Source: Tridacna crocea (lineage: Eukaryota; Mollusca; Bivalvia; Cardiida; Cardiidae). Taken from it: a DNA stretch of 64,000 nt. The DNA is taken from positions 17,435,501 to 17,499,500 of the forward strand of contig OX031060.1 of NCBI GenBank assembly GCA_943736015.1, given 5' to 3'. A model generated the notes under the pieces. The model did not search any database. It was given only the letters and a program-made list of their open reading frames with translations, and was not told the origin of the DNA. Shown piece after piece: positions 10,868 through 21,000 of this stretch; positions within the stretch are counted from its first letter, which is position 1, and each line of letters begins with the position of its first letter. The translations under genes were made by a program, and so were the position numbers.

Positions 10868-11246
10868 AGCAAAGTAAATTTGAGAATTTGACGATAACCT
10901 ATGAGCCATGCTCTATGGAAAAGTAGCTTACTGCATCTGCAAAAGTATCGACCCATGTCATCTGCTCAATCCACATAGTTCTAAGTGCTACAACTCCCAT
11001 GTGAGGCTAGGAACAATAGCTGTCATAGCATACGAATGTTAACAGCTATTGTAACCTTGCTTTCTTCCAGTGTAGTTCTCCCTCTAATAATGCATAATCA
11101 AAAGCCACAGATTGGTACATTGTTTTCTTGCATACAAAAAAAATGCATGTAAGTTAGTAAGGATTCCAAATTTGATGAAATACTTTTAGCCACTGACAGC
11201 AGGCCATGCTTTTCTCATTTACTGGCATGCTGGTTAAATAAATGAC

Positions 11247-11468
11247 CCAAGTCTTTACCAAACAACAGAATTCTACACTGGTCTAAATTAAGCTCATTTG
11301 CAGAAAACGAACTAAATCTAGGAAAAAGTAAGAAAATCTTCCTTGAAAGGGTAGAAAAACATGTGGGAAAAGGAGAAAATGCTGGTTACCAGCATTTTTT
11401 CTTTTTCACAATGTTTTCTGAAGTCCCTTTCAAACTTAAAACTTGGAACTGTGTAGTAAATGCTTCAG
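11247..11468 (+). mobile_element. TTAA hairpin element, divergent
   Basis: Good stem (AAATGCTGGTTACCAGCATT) between strongly drifted arms. Confidence 0.7.
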
Positions 11469-12020
11469 CTGGATCTCCCTTCCCCACTTTCTATGACAGA
11501 ACATGTTCCATGGCTGTGCCTTCCTGACCTGAATTTCCAACCAGATTGTATTCTGTATGCAGGTTTTCAGTGTCGGCTAGGAGTCAGGCATATCTACAAA
11601 TAAAAATAAAGAACACTGCATGCGATGCTACTATTGTTGACATAATGTAGATTAAGCAGATGGATATATGAAAAGCAGGAAGATAGAGTAAAGAGAAAAT
11701 GACTGCAGAATTCAAACCCATTATTGTTAAATTCTAAATTTTTAAATCCCTGCCATCAAAAATATTGAAGAAAAATGAACAAGTGTTCATTTATAATGGA
11801 AAGCAGTGCTTACTTTTTTTTCCTTCCCTTTTCTTTGATCTACCCTGTCCAATTTACTCACACATTGTAGACAAAAGCAACAGTACTATGATATTGAATA
11901 AAAGTTATTTCCTCATGAGAGTAAGCTGATCAAAGATCAGCATGCATATCCTATGCAGTCTGACCTTGATATCTACTCCATCTGCAAAAGTTCAGTGAGT
12001 TGCACTAAGCAGCCAAAAGG

Positions 12021-12242
12021 TTAAAGCATTACCATACTTTTGATGCCCCTGAGAAAGATACCTTTAGAAAACATTGTGAGAAAAGGAAAAAAATGCTGGT
12101 AACCAGCATTTTTTTCCTTTTCCCATAATGCTTTCTACCCATAACAAAATAAATTTCAAATTTTCAGTCACTTTCATTTTGTCGTCTGCAAATGCTTTCA
12201 ATTTGGACCAGTCTAAAATACTGATGTTTGGTAATGGGTTGA
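12021..12242 (-). mobile_element. TTAA hairpin element, type A, matched stem change
   Basis: The stem reads GGAAAAAAATGCTGG / CCAGCATTTTTTTCC: relative to the family the same G:C pair became A:T on both sides. Its right target (TTGA, 12239-12242) is shared with the next copy. Confidence 0.88.
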
Positions 12243-12467
12243 CTCAACACCAAATGACAAAGTTCTAGGTTGGTCCAAATCGAAAGGATTTGCAGACAAC
12301 AAAATAAAAGTGACTGAAAATTTGAAATTTGTTTTGAGAACGGTAGAAAACATTGCAGGAAAAGGAGAAATTGCTGGTTACCAGCATTTTCTGCTTTTCC
12401 CTCACTGTTTTCCAAAGGCTTCTCTCTTAGGCTTGTCAAAAGTTGGGCCTGTGTGGTAATGGGTTAA
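12239..12467 (+). mobile_element. TTAA hairpin element, type A, shares target with neighbour
   Basis: Inverted relative to 12021-12242; ends GGTAATGGGTTAA. AATAAA present. Confidence 0.9.
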
Positions 12468-12884
12468 ATAGAAATCTCTGTTTTGCTTGATGGTCTTGCC
12501 AATGGAAAGCCAGTGTATTTCTCATGCATATAAATGTACATACTGAAAATAATATGGGATAAAAATCAGTTGTCTACTGTTACAGTGCCATTAAAACTAC
12601 CACAGAAAAAAGAAGATTTGTGCATTATTTTTGGTACAGTAATAGAAATAATAAGCTCATAACCATCTTGCAGATCACATATGAAAACACTGTGGCAGAG
12701 GAATTGCTCATCACAAGCAATGTCTCTGTTTGCTGCAATGTTTTTACATTTTTATGACTTACACAGTGTAATAATCATAAACAAATCCCTCACAATATTG
12801 TTTATACAAAACTACTCTGAGCAAATAAAAATCTTCCATATACATTCAGGCTATGCTTTGAGACAGAGGGCAGGAACTGACAAT

Positions 12885-13076
12885 AAGTTTCCACTGAAAA
12901 CGATCTTAGAAAAGAAGCCTTCTGAAAACGTTGTGGGCAAAGGAGAAAATGCTGGTAACCAGCATTTTCTCCTTTTCCAATGATGTTTTCTGTCCTGTTG
13001 AAGAAAATCTGCACAATATGAACCAGACTGACATCATTGTCTGCAAATGGTTTGGTTTCAAGTTGGGCATGGCAAA
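12885..13076 (-). mobile_element. TTAA hairpin element, decayed ends
   Basis: Hairpin intact (ATGCTGGTAACCAGCAT). The long arm keeps CATTGTCTGCAAATGGTTTG only. Confidence 0.65.
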
Positions 13077-13280
13077 AAATACTACGACATGCAGAGAAAT
13101 GCTTATCCAGAGTATACATTTTTTTGGCTGCTATATTTTCACATGTATTCTTCACAGTGTAGCAACATTTATTTTATGTTTCATCAAGATATTACGAGAA
13201 AAATTTTGAAAATGTCTTAGTTTCTTTCCTGGATGTACCAGTTTAATTTAGCATTATGCTTGAGTTTTTACATCAGCAAC

Positions 13281-13500
13281 TTAACTCATTATCAAACAAC
13301 AAAATTTTAGGTTTGTCCAAATCGAAAGCATTTACAAAATAAGTGACCGAAAATTTGAAATTTGTTTTGTGAAGGGTAGAAAACATTGTGGGAAAAGGAG
13401 AAAATGCTGGTTACCAGCATTTTCTCTTTTTCCCACAATGTTTTCTAAAGGGTTCTTTCTCAGGGTCATCAAAAGTAGGGATTGTGTGGTAATGGGTTAA
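13281..13500 (+). mobile_element. TTAA hairpin element, type A
   Basis: Ends perfect; 9 bp missing in the long arm around GCATTTACAAAATAAGTGAC. Confidence 0.9.
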
Positions 13501-13726
13501 TAACAGGTCTTGGAACTTTTTAAACACTATCAAATGCTATATTCTATATTTCTCTGAAAAATTCCTGTTTGTATCCTATTGCAAAAAAGAAAACAAGTTC
13601 TTTAAAGAAAAAAAATTCAATGAGACAGTAATAAAGAAAAAGTACTTACACCATGCAAGTATCATGGCAGCATTGAGAAAGACAAATATTTCTTTGGAAA
13701 ACAGTCAATTTTAAAACATTAACTGT

Positions 13727-13965
13727 TTAATTCTTTACCAAACGAAAAAATCTTTAGAATAGTCCAAATTTAGAGCATTTGCTGACAACTGAGAGTATTT
13801 GATGACAAAATAAATATGAATCAGAAATTGAAATTTGATTTGGAAAGGAGAGAAAACATTATGGGAAAAGGAGAAAATGTGGCATGTTCTCCTTTACCCA
13901 CAATTTTTTCAAAGGCTTTCTTTCTCAGGGTCGTTAAAAGTCGGGATTGAGTGGTAAAGAATTAT
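13727..13965 (+). mobile_element. TTAA hairpin element, type A with internal repeat
   Basis: A stretch of the long arm (GAGCATTTGCTGACAA / GAGTATTTGATGACAA) is duplicated; the stem tip is reduced to AAATGTGGCATG. Confidence 0.78.
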
Positions 13966-14032
13966 ACATATATAATCAGAAAAAAATCTAAGAAACAAAT
14001 TGAGGATCTGCATGAAAAAGAAGTCTGGTAAA

Positions 14033-14259
14033 TAAACCCTTTACAGCACAGAAAATAATGGACCCTTTGTTATTGTAAAGCATTCAAAGACTGAAAAGCA
14101 AATTTGGTTTACATGATGGGATTTATTCTGGAAAGGATAAAAACATCGTGGAAAAGAGGAATATGCTGGTTGTCGGCATTTTCTCCTTTTCCCACAATGT
14201 ATTTCAAAAGCTTTCTTCTTCAGGCTTCTATAAATTGGGGTTGTTTCGTAAAGGGTTAC
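14033..14259 (+). mobile_element. TTAA hairpin element, decayed
   Basis: TAAACCCTTTACAGCAC to CGTAAAGGGTTAC; stem GAATATGCTGGTTGTCGGC drifted. Confidence 0.65.
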
Positions 14260-14483
14260 CGTAATACATGAGAAAATAAAATGGAAAGCAAAAATGATCT
14301 TTGTGGACATCTTCCCCTAGTGCCATAATGTTTTCAAAACTTATTGCTTGCCATTTCAAAAAATTGTGTGTGTAGTAAACTGAGTCAACTTTACATAGCA
14401 TGATTGACAGCAGTTCAAGGTAGATTATGTTTCCAGACATTGGTAAAATTCTGTCAGTAATGTATTTCTACATATCTGACAAA

Positions 14484-14605
14484 CTTGTTCATGGCCGTGG
14501 TGATTCATAATCACCCCAAGAAAAAGGCGAGGTGGCAACATGATTCACCACAGCCGTGAAGAAGGCAAGGTGACAACATCATTCACCACAGCCATGAACA
14601 AGTTT
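14484..14605. repeat. inverted and tandem CACCACAGCC repeat
   Basis: ACTTGTTCATGGCCGTGGTG at the left is inverted at the right (CACCACAGCCATGAACAAGT); the right side is itself a ~38-bp tandem pair (AAGGCGAGGTGGCAACAT / AAGGCAAGGTGACAACAT). Confidence 0.7.
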
Positions 14606-14660
14606 CCAAGTCCCCTACCACCAGATTGCGAGAAATTTCTTTGCAGTGTAATAAAACTGT

Positions 14661-14889
14661 TTAACCCTTTTCCAGACGACAAAATGTTAGCCTTATCCAA
14701 ATCATAAGCATATGCCGACATCAATTTCAATGTGGTTTAAATGGCGCAATCTTGTTCTGATTGGGTAGAAAACATTGTGAAGACAGAAAAAATGCTTGTT
14801 AACAGCATTTTCTCCTGTTTCACACAACTTTCTTAATACGCCTCTTCTACCAGGTTGTGAAAACCTGGGACTGTTTGGTAAAGGGTAAA
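14661..14889 (+). mobile_element. TTAA hairpin element, type A'
   Basis: The long arm has GACATCAATTTCAATGTGG instead of the AATAAA segment; stem AAATGCTTGTTAACAGCATT. Confidence 0.8.
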
Positions 14890-15114
14890 ATCTAACAACT
14901 GCTAGGGCTTGATGAAATCTGAAAAATTAAAAAGATGCAGCTTATATTTCTTACATCATGCAGTTTTGGAGTTTAAAAAACAATAATTACAAGAATAAAA
15001 TTTCAGCAAAATTAGGATCTAATAATTCCATATAAGACTGTATTCTAGACCATGATTGAAAGAGGTAGATTTGGTAACATTTTTTATGACATTACTTCAA
15101 ATCTTACACACTGC

Positions 15115-15344
15115 TTAACCCTTTTAAGACACAATAAGGACTTTTGACGCTCCTGGAAAAGAAGCTTTTTGAAAACATTGCGGGAAAAGAAGAAAATGCT
15201 GGTAACCAGCATTTTCTCCTTTTCCCACAATGTTTTCTACTCTATTGAAGAAAAATTACACCATTTGAGCCACACAGAAATTGTCGTCTGTAAATACTTT
15301 CAATTTGGACAAGGCTAAAATTTTGTCGTCTGGTAAAGGGTTAA
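15115..15344 (-). mobile_element. TTAA hairpin element, type A'
   Basis: Complete, 230 bp; long arm GAGCCACACAGAAATTGTCG. Confidence 0.9.
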
Positions 15345-15636
15345 TCAATGGATGCGTACATTTCAGTGAGACCTAATGAAAAATTATATAAGTGCTATTA
15401 GTTACAAAGGCTTGTTACTTTTGATAATGAGAAATAGTGGAAATAATTTCAACTAATGATGCATAGGTTTTAAAACTGATTACAATTTAATAAATTATTG
15501 TGAAGGATAATTCTAGACAAACCTCAACCCTTATTTTGCTAATAAAATTAAATAAAACTTTCAAGTCGACAGTAAAACCCTGATTGTTCCTATTTCAAAC
15601 AAACAATTTCGGAAATAGAAAATATCTCCATATCGG

Positions 15637-15737
15637 ACAGTGTAGATCTAAGATCAGACTGCATGTTTTGTGCAGTCTGATCTTGATCTACGCTGTCCGC
15701 AAAAGGTCAATGAGTCGCGCTTAGCAGTGCAAGGGTT
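15637..15737. repeat. GATCAGACTGCA hairpin repeat
   Basis: GGACAGTGTAGATCTAAGATC with AGACTGCAT pairs with TGCAGTCTGATCTTGATCTA and CGCTGTCC. A tail GAGTCGCGCTTAGCAGTGCA leads to GGGTTAA. Decayed relatives are near 3032, 6838, 11930, 29205, 52140 and 56255. Confidence 0.65.
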
Positions 15738-15902
15738 AAATGAATCACCAAACAACAACAAAAAGAATCACATCTTTCATTGAATCAAATTTAAAGTATT
15801 CTTTGAAAAGAAAAAAATTGCTTGTCACAAGCAACTGCCCTTTTTCTGCAATTTTTCAAAAGCTGCCTAATGAAGGAAGAAAAGGAAGCTTTCTCACAAT
15901 GG

Positions 15903-16062
15903 TTAAACCCTTTACAAACAATTCCCATTTTCAACAATCCTGACAGGATAAAAAAAAGAGCTTAAAAAATATTTTGGACACAGAAGAAATTGCTATGATC
16001 AGCATTTCTCCTTTTCTCACAAGGTTTTCCTACTTTTTTTTCTAACAGACAATACAATGAAA
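15903..16062 (-). repeat. TTAA hairpin element, strongly decayed
   Basis: TTAAACCCTTTACAAAC start and a residual AAATTGCTATGATCAGCATT stem; the right end is not found. Confidence 0.45.
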
Positions 16063-16140
16063 TAGGCCTGACCACAAGATTAATAAGGAAATGAACTTCA
16101 TCACTGTCTTTCCATTGTGTGTACACTACAGGTCTAACAT

Positions 16141-16368
16141 TTAACCCATTACCACACAATCCCTACTTTTGACACCCCTGAGAAAGAAGCTTTTTGAAAC
16201 ATTGTGGGAAAAGGAGAAAATGCTGGCAACCAGCATATTCTCCTTTTCCAACAATGTTATCTTCCCTTCATAAAACAAATTTCAAATTTTGAGTCACTTT
16301 TATCTTGTCATCTGCAAATGCTTTCAATTTGGACCAGTCTAAAATTTTCTCGTGCAGCAAAGAGTTAA
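16141..16368 (-). mobile_element. TTAA hairpin element, type A
   Basis: Complete, 228 bp; stem tip CTGGCAACCAG. Confidence 0.92.
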
Positions 16369-16389
16369 AACAGGGATCTGATACTCCTC

Positions 16390-16618
16390 TTAACCCATTA
16401 CCACAATATCCCTACTTTTGACGCCCCTGAGAAAGAAGCCTTTAGAAAACATTGTGGGAAAAGGAGAAAATGCTGGTAACCAGCATTTTCTCCTTTTCCC
16501 ACAAGGTTTTCTACCCTTTACAAAACAAATTTCAAATTTTCAGTCACTTTTATTTTGTCGCCTGCAATTCCTTTCAATTTTGACAATCCTAAAATTTTGT
16601 CATTTGGTAATGGGTTAA
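16390..16618 (-). mobile_element. TTAA hairpin element, type A
   Basis: Complete, 21 bp after the previous copy in the same orientation. It carries AATAAA on the minus strand about 1.2 kb beyond the TAB2/3-like stop. Confidence 0.92.
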
Positions 16619-16622
16619 AAAG

Positions 16623-16808
16623 AAAAATCTTAAACTTGTCCAAGTAGGAAGCATTTGAATGTGACAAAAAATTATTGTGGCTCACATTGTTTTTTGTCCT
16701 TCATCGAATTCAAAATATTGTGAAGAGAAGGAAAAAATGTGCATTACCAACATTTTTTCTCACTTCAATTTTTCAAATTCCTCCTTTCTCAAGTCCACTG
16801 ATAACAAC
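16623..16808 (+). repeat. TTAA hairpin element, strongly decayed
   Basis: TTAAACTTGTCCAAGTAGGA, GAAGCATTTGAATGTGAC and a residual AAAAAATGTGCATTACC stem. Confidence 0.4.
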
Positions 16809-16814
16809 CAAAAG

Positions 16815-16993
16815 TTAAAAAGACCCTGATAAAGAATACTTTTGTAAACATTGTTTTAAAAAGGAGAAATCTTCTCCCTTTTCCAAAATAGTTTTTATTT
16901 TTTAAGGTCATTTGCTGCACCAATTTCAAATTAGGCACCTGCAGATGTTTTTAATTTGGAAGAATTTGAACTTTATTGTTTGGAAAGGGTTAA
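16815..16993 (-). mobile_element. TTAA hairpin element, decayed, stem shortened
   Basis: TTAAAAAGACCCTGATAAAG to TTTGGAAAGGGTTAA; stem AGGAGAAATCTTCTCCC has lost its centre. Contains the candidate TAB2/3 polyadenylation hexamer. Confidence 0.65.
16972..16977 (-). terminator. candidate TAB2/3-like polyadenylation hexamer
   Basis: This is the first AATAAA I find on the minus strand downstream of the stop at 17735, about 760 nt away. It lies inside a decayed TTAA hairpin element. Use of the site is inference. Confidence 0.3.
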
Positions 16994-17018
16994 GAATCAA
17001 TATGAGAATCTATTTAAT

Positions 17019-17168
17019 TGTAAACCTATACCATACAATCCCATGTTTTAACAAGCTCTGAGAAAGGAACCTTTCGAAAAAGTTGTGGGAAATGGGGAAA
17101 ATACTGGTAACCACCATTTTCTCCTTTCCTAACAAAGTTTTCTCACCCATCACAGAGAAATTCCACCA
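17019..17168 (-). repeat. TTAA hairpin element, long arm missing
   Basis: Short arm and stem present (ATACTGGTAACCACC); broken off where the next copy begins. Confidence 0.6.
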
Positions 17169-17169
17169 T

Positions 17170-17398
17170 TTAACTCTTTACCACATGACAAAATTTTAGA
17201 CTGGTCCAAATTGAAAGCATTTGCAGACGACAAAATAAAGGTGACTGAAAAATTGAAATGTGTTCTGGAAAGGGTAGAAAACACTGTGGGAAAAGGAGAA
17301 AATGCTGATTACCAGCATTTTCTCCTTTTCCTACAGTGTTTTCAAAAGGCTTCTTTCCTCGGGGCGTCAAAAGTAGGGATTGTGTGGAAATGGGTTAA
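17170..17398 (+). mobile_element. TTAA hairpin element, type A
   Basis: Complete, 229 bp, 340 bp downstream of the TAB2/3-like stop. Confidence 0.92.
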
Positions 17399-17409
17399 GC
17401 CAGTTTAAA

Positions 17410-17473
17410 CTGCAGACTGCAAATTCTTTCAAATTCGACAAGTCTACATTTTTGTTGTGTGGTAAAGAATTAA
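17410..17473 (-). repeat. TTAA hairpin element, long-arm fragment
   Basis: CTGCAAATTCTTTCAAATTC through GTGTGGTAAAGAATTAA. Confidence 0.55.
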
Positions 17474-17507
17474 CTCTGACTGTACAACACACCAGAAATG
17501 CAAACAT

Positions 17508-17676
17508 GTTCAAAATTGAAAGCATTTGTAGATAACAAAAAACATGGCTCAAATGAAAGAATTCATCTTTCATAGACTAGGAAACTGTGGGAAAAGGAGA
17601 AAATGCTGATCACCAAGAGGCCAAGGCCAAGAGTCTTCCTTGTCATTAAAACACAGGATTGTTTGGTAAATGGTTA
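17508..17676 (+). repeat. TTAA hairpin element, partial, right stem lost
   Basis: GGGAAAAGGAGAAAATGCTG then CACCAAG and a jump to CTTCCTTGTCATTAAAAC; ends GGTAAATGGTTAA. Confidence 0.6.
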
Positions 17677-17734
17677 AATAACACTATTATACATACAAGG
17701 CCAGCAGTACATGTAATTGTATCCCAAACTATTA

Positions 17735-18006
17735 TTAATGATCATGACAGTAACAGAGATCTGAATGGACGTGAGCATAGGTAACACTACCTCTTGGACT
17801 CGACAACGAGGAAAAATTCATTCGTGGCATCTCACAGCATTCACACTTATTTAAGGCCGGATGGTTCAGGAAAGTACAAGCTGAGCAGCTCCACTGTTCT
17901 CCATCAGCATCGGAGTCCCCCGACCCCACCTGGGGCTGATGAGGGGGTGGTGGAGGAACATGGGAAGGGGCTACACTTCTTGGGGGAAGTGGGGGTGGTG
18001 GTTCCA
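17735..18006 (-). CDS. TAB2: TAB2/3-like coding exon 6 (proline-rich + NZF finger)
   Basis: Acceptor CATATCTTTCAG; enters in phase 1. It encodes two proline runs, an acidic stretch and the NZF finger ([20 protein letters not shown]). About 27 residues follow the EMPRM that normally lies near the end of TAB2/3. An alternative donor (AAGAG|GTAGTG, near 17787) within this tail means the last residues may instead come from a further exon. Confidence 0.88.
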
Positions 18007-21000
18007 CTGAAAGATATGATGATAATTGACATACTGTATATGTGGATTTATCCAGTGGTCGGAAAATTTGTGTATTATGGATTATGGACATTTTGCATAA
18101 TTTGGAAATGTTCACAGATTCAGACAATTACAATTTTTTGGTATACTTGTTAACTCTTTACCAAACAACAAATTATTGCACTGGTCCAAACTCAAAGCGT
18201 TTGCTGACGACAATTTTAATTTAGCCAAAATGATTCAATTATCCTCTGATAGATTAGAAAACATTGTGGGTAAAGGAGAAAATGCTGTTTACCAGCATTT
18301 TCTCCTTTTCCCTAAATGTTTTCAAAAGGCTACTTTCCAAGAGTCATTAAAAGTCAGTACTGAGTAGTAAAGGGTTAAATATGCGAACAGAAAAGTTTAC
18401 GAATGTTTCAGCTAAATTCGCAAAATCACAAAAAATTGCACTTTATGAAAATTTCAACTTATACAGTAAGCAATGCTCCGTGACATGGGGCCTAAATGCA
18501 ACTGCAGAAACTTTTAACCTAGATCAGCCTGTGCAGTCTGGGTTTAGTCCTAGGTCTAAACTTTTTGCCATGGTCTATTTTCTGCAGTTCAAAGAACCAG
18601 TGCTCCACATAATTCAATCAATCCTTCTACAAAATAGATGTTATGGGTCCAAACATATTGTGATGACTAACCTCATTTCAAACATCGTAGAGATGCATTA
18701 ACTCTTTACCACACAATCCCGACTTTTAAGCCTTTTGAAAACATTGTGGGAAAAGGAGAAAATGCTGGTCACCAGCATTTTCTCCTTTTCCCACAATGTT
18801 TTCTACCCTTCCCAAACAAAATTTCAATTTTCAGTCTAACTTTTTTTGTTGTCTGCAAATACTATCAATTCGGGGAGGTCTATAATTCTGTCGTATGGTC
18901 AAGAGTTAAGCCCTCTTTTGCCAGAGCATGGCTCATACGTAAAGAAAGCATAGCTACCTCTTAAAATCTTTAATCAGCCAGGTTTTCTTATCAGCCTTGT
19001 AAAGATATCTTTCCACAAACCAGTAACATATTCGAAAGCAAATACATTAACCCTTTCCCAAACAATCCCTTATTTTTCCGGGTCTGGAATAGTAGCCTTT
19101 TGAAAACAGCAACCAGCATTTTCTCCTTTTCCCCCAATTTTTTCTATCATAGACAGAAATCATCTTTTCAGCAAGAGTTAAATGGTCGTCTGCAAATGCT
19201 TTCAATTTGCTTTCTAGTCCAAAAGTTTGTTGTTGGGAAAGGGTTAATCATATTTCTCCACAGTGTACGGATTTTGATCCTTGACTCAAAAGTAAATGTC
19301 ATGTTAAATCTTATGTAACACTGAGGTTTTTGTAAAAGCTATATGGCCAATCTCGGGAACTTCTGTCTTTTCATATGAGAAATAGGGACCTTAGACTCAC
19401 TAACTTATCGGTAAATATGGTGTAACTTCAATGTTTTTGTAAAAGCTATTCAACCAATCTATCAGCTTCCGTCTTTTGACACTAAAGTTTGGGAACAGAG
19501 ACCTTAACGCATCTTCGCAAGCAAAGGCTGACGATTCACTACGCTACTCTACCCTTGGTGTATCGAGCTTGATTTTACATTCCCCCGATATGCTTTTTCA
19601 TTGGATGCAGCCAGCTCTAGCTACGAATGAAATCGTTCGTAGCATTTAATCTTTGATAAAAATAGAATAAGGTTGAGACCGTTCAAATAGAAGGTAAACA
19701 TGGAAACCCATGTGGATGTCTGCTTATCGCTTCATGTTGAATAATTGTATTTGAAAGCCGTTTGTAAAACGATACTTCAATGGCTTCATTGGCTTTCAGA
19801 AATATGATGTAAAGGGGGGTAATAATCAGCATCCAATAGAAGGCGCATCGCAGGAATCTCAAAATCAGGCTCAATCAGCCAAGGTAAGATCCATGTAGTG
19901 ATCGTAACCTTGACTTGCCAAGATGACCTTAACGTAGTAGACCGCTTAAAGAAAAGAGCTATTTCCACAATAATATTTTCCTACAAAATTTGCCACGATT
20001 GCAAAAGAGTGTTTTTGTACTGCTTTAACCAACCTATGAAATATCCAGTCAACAAAACTCATTTACCTTTTTTATCTCTAGGAGGCAACGTAGGGGGCTC
20101 TGATGAGGGGACCTCAGGAGGGGGTCTTTGTGGCTGTGGGGGTACAGAAGGGGTCACAGACGTTGTAACTGCAGAAGTGAACACTTTGTTGGGATGAGGT
20201 TCACCTGAACTCGCATAAATAGAACCTCGCTGCCCAGTATTGGTAAATGAGTAGAAATTCTGTTCTTCTAAAGGGTCCAAAACTCCAAGGGGAGCTATAA
20301 AAAGTAGTGCACATATATTATAACTCATTACCAAACGACAAAATTTTAGGCTTGTCCAAATCTAAAGCATTTGCAGATGACAAGATAAAAGTGACTGAAA
20401 ATTTAAAATTTGTTTTGTGAAGGGCAGAAAACGTGGGAAAAGGAGAAAATGCTGGTTACCAGCATTTTCTCCTTTTCCCACAATCTTTTCTACAGGCTTC
20501 TTTCTCTGGGTCGTCAAAAGTAGGGATTGTGTGGTAATGGGTTAACCAAACCCTTTAACAAGTTATTACATTGCAATCCAAAAGCTAATGCCTTAAACAA
20601 ATATATTAACCCTTTACTCCATAGATACTGTACTCATTTCTACACATTGCTTGTAGGAACCTTTGGAAAACATTTTGACAAATGGTGAAATTGCTCGTGA
20701 CGAGCAATTTCACCTTTTGTCACAATGTTTTCTATGCTATCAAAAGGTGTCACATACACATAAGAAACAGCTTCATCCTTGCTGTTATTTAGCCAAATTA
20801 GGGTCAATTAACTCTTTACCACAAAGCAAAGTTTTAGACTGGTCCAAATTGAAAGCATTTGCAGACAACAAAATAAAGGTGACTGAAAAATTGAAACTTG
20901 TTTTGGGAAGGGTAGAAAACACTGTGGAAAAAGGAGAAAATGCTGGTTACCAGCATTTTCTCCTTTTCTTACAGTGTTTTCAAAGGCTTCTTTCTCAGGG

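Larger units (their letters stand above)
9838..12020. other. mostly featureless stretch with old fragments
   Basis: Apart from the hairpin-element remains listed, it includes a GAGCCATGCTCTATGG stub near 10901 (end of the 43563 foldback family) and a decayed GATCAGCATGC hairpin near 11930. Confidence 0.45.

Noticed and set aside
12681..12750. Hairpin remnant (GAATTGCTCATCACAAGCAATG)
   Set aside because: Resembles a type B stem but with too many mismatches and no arms.
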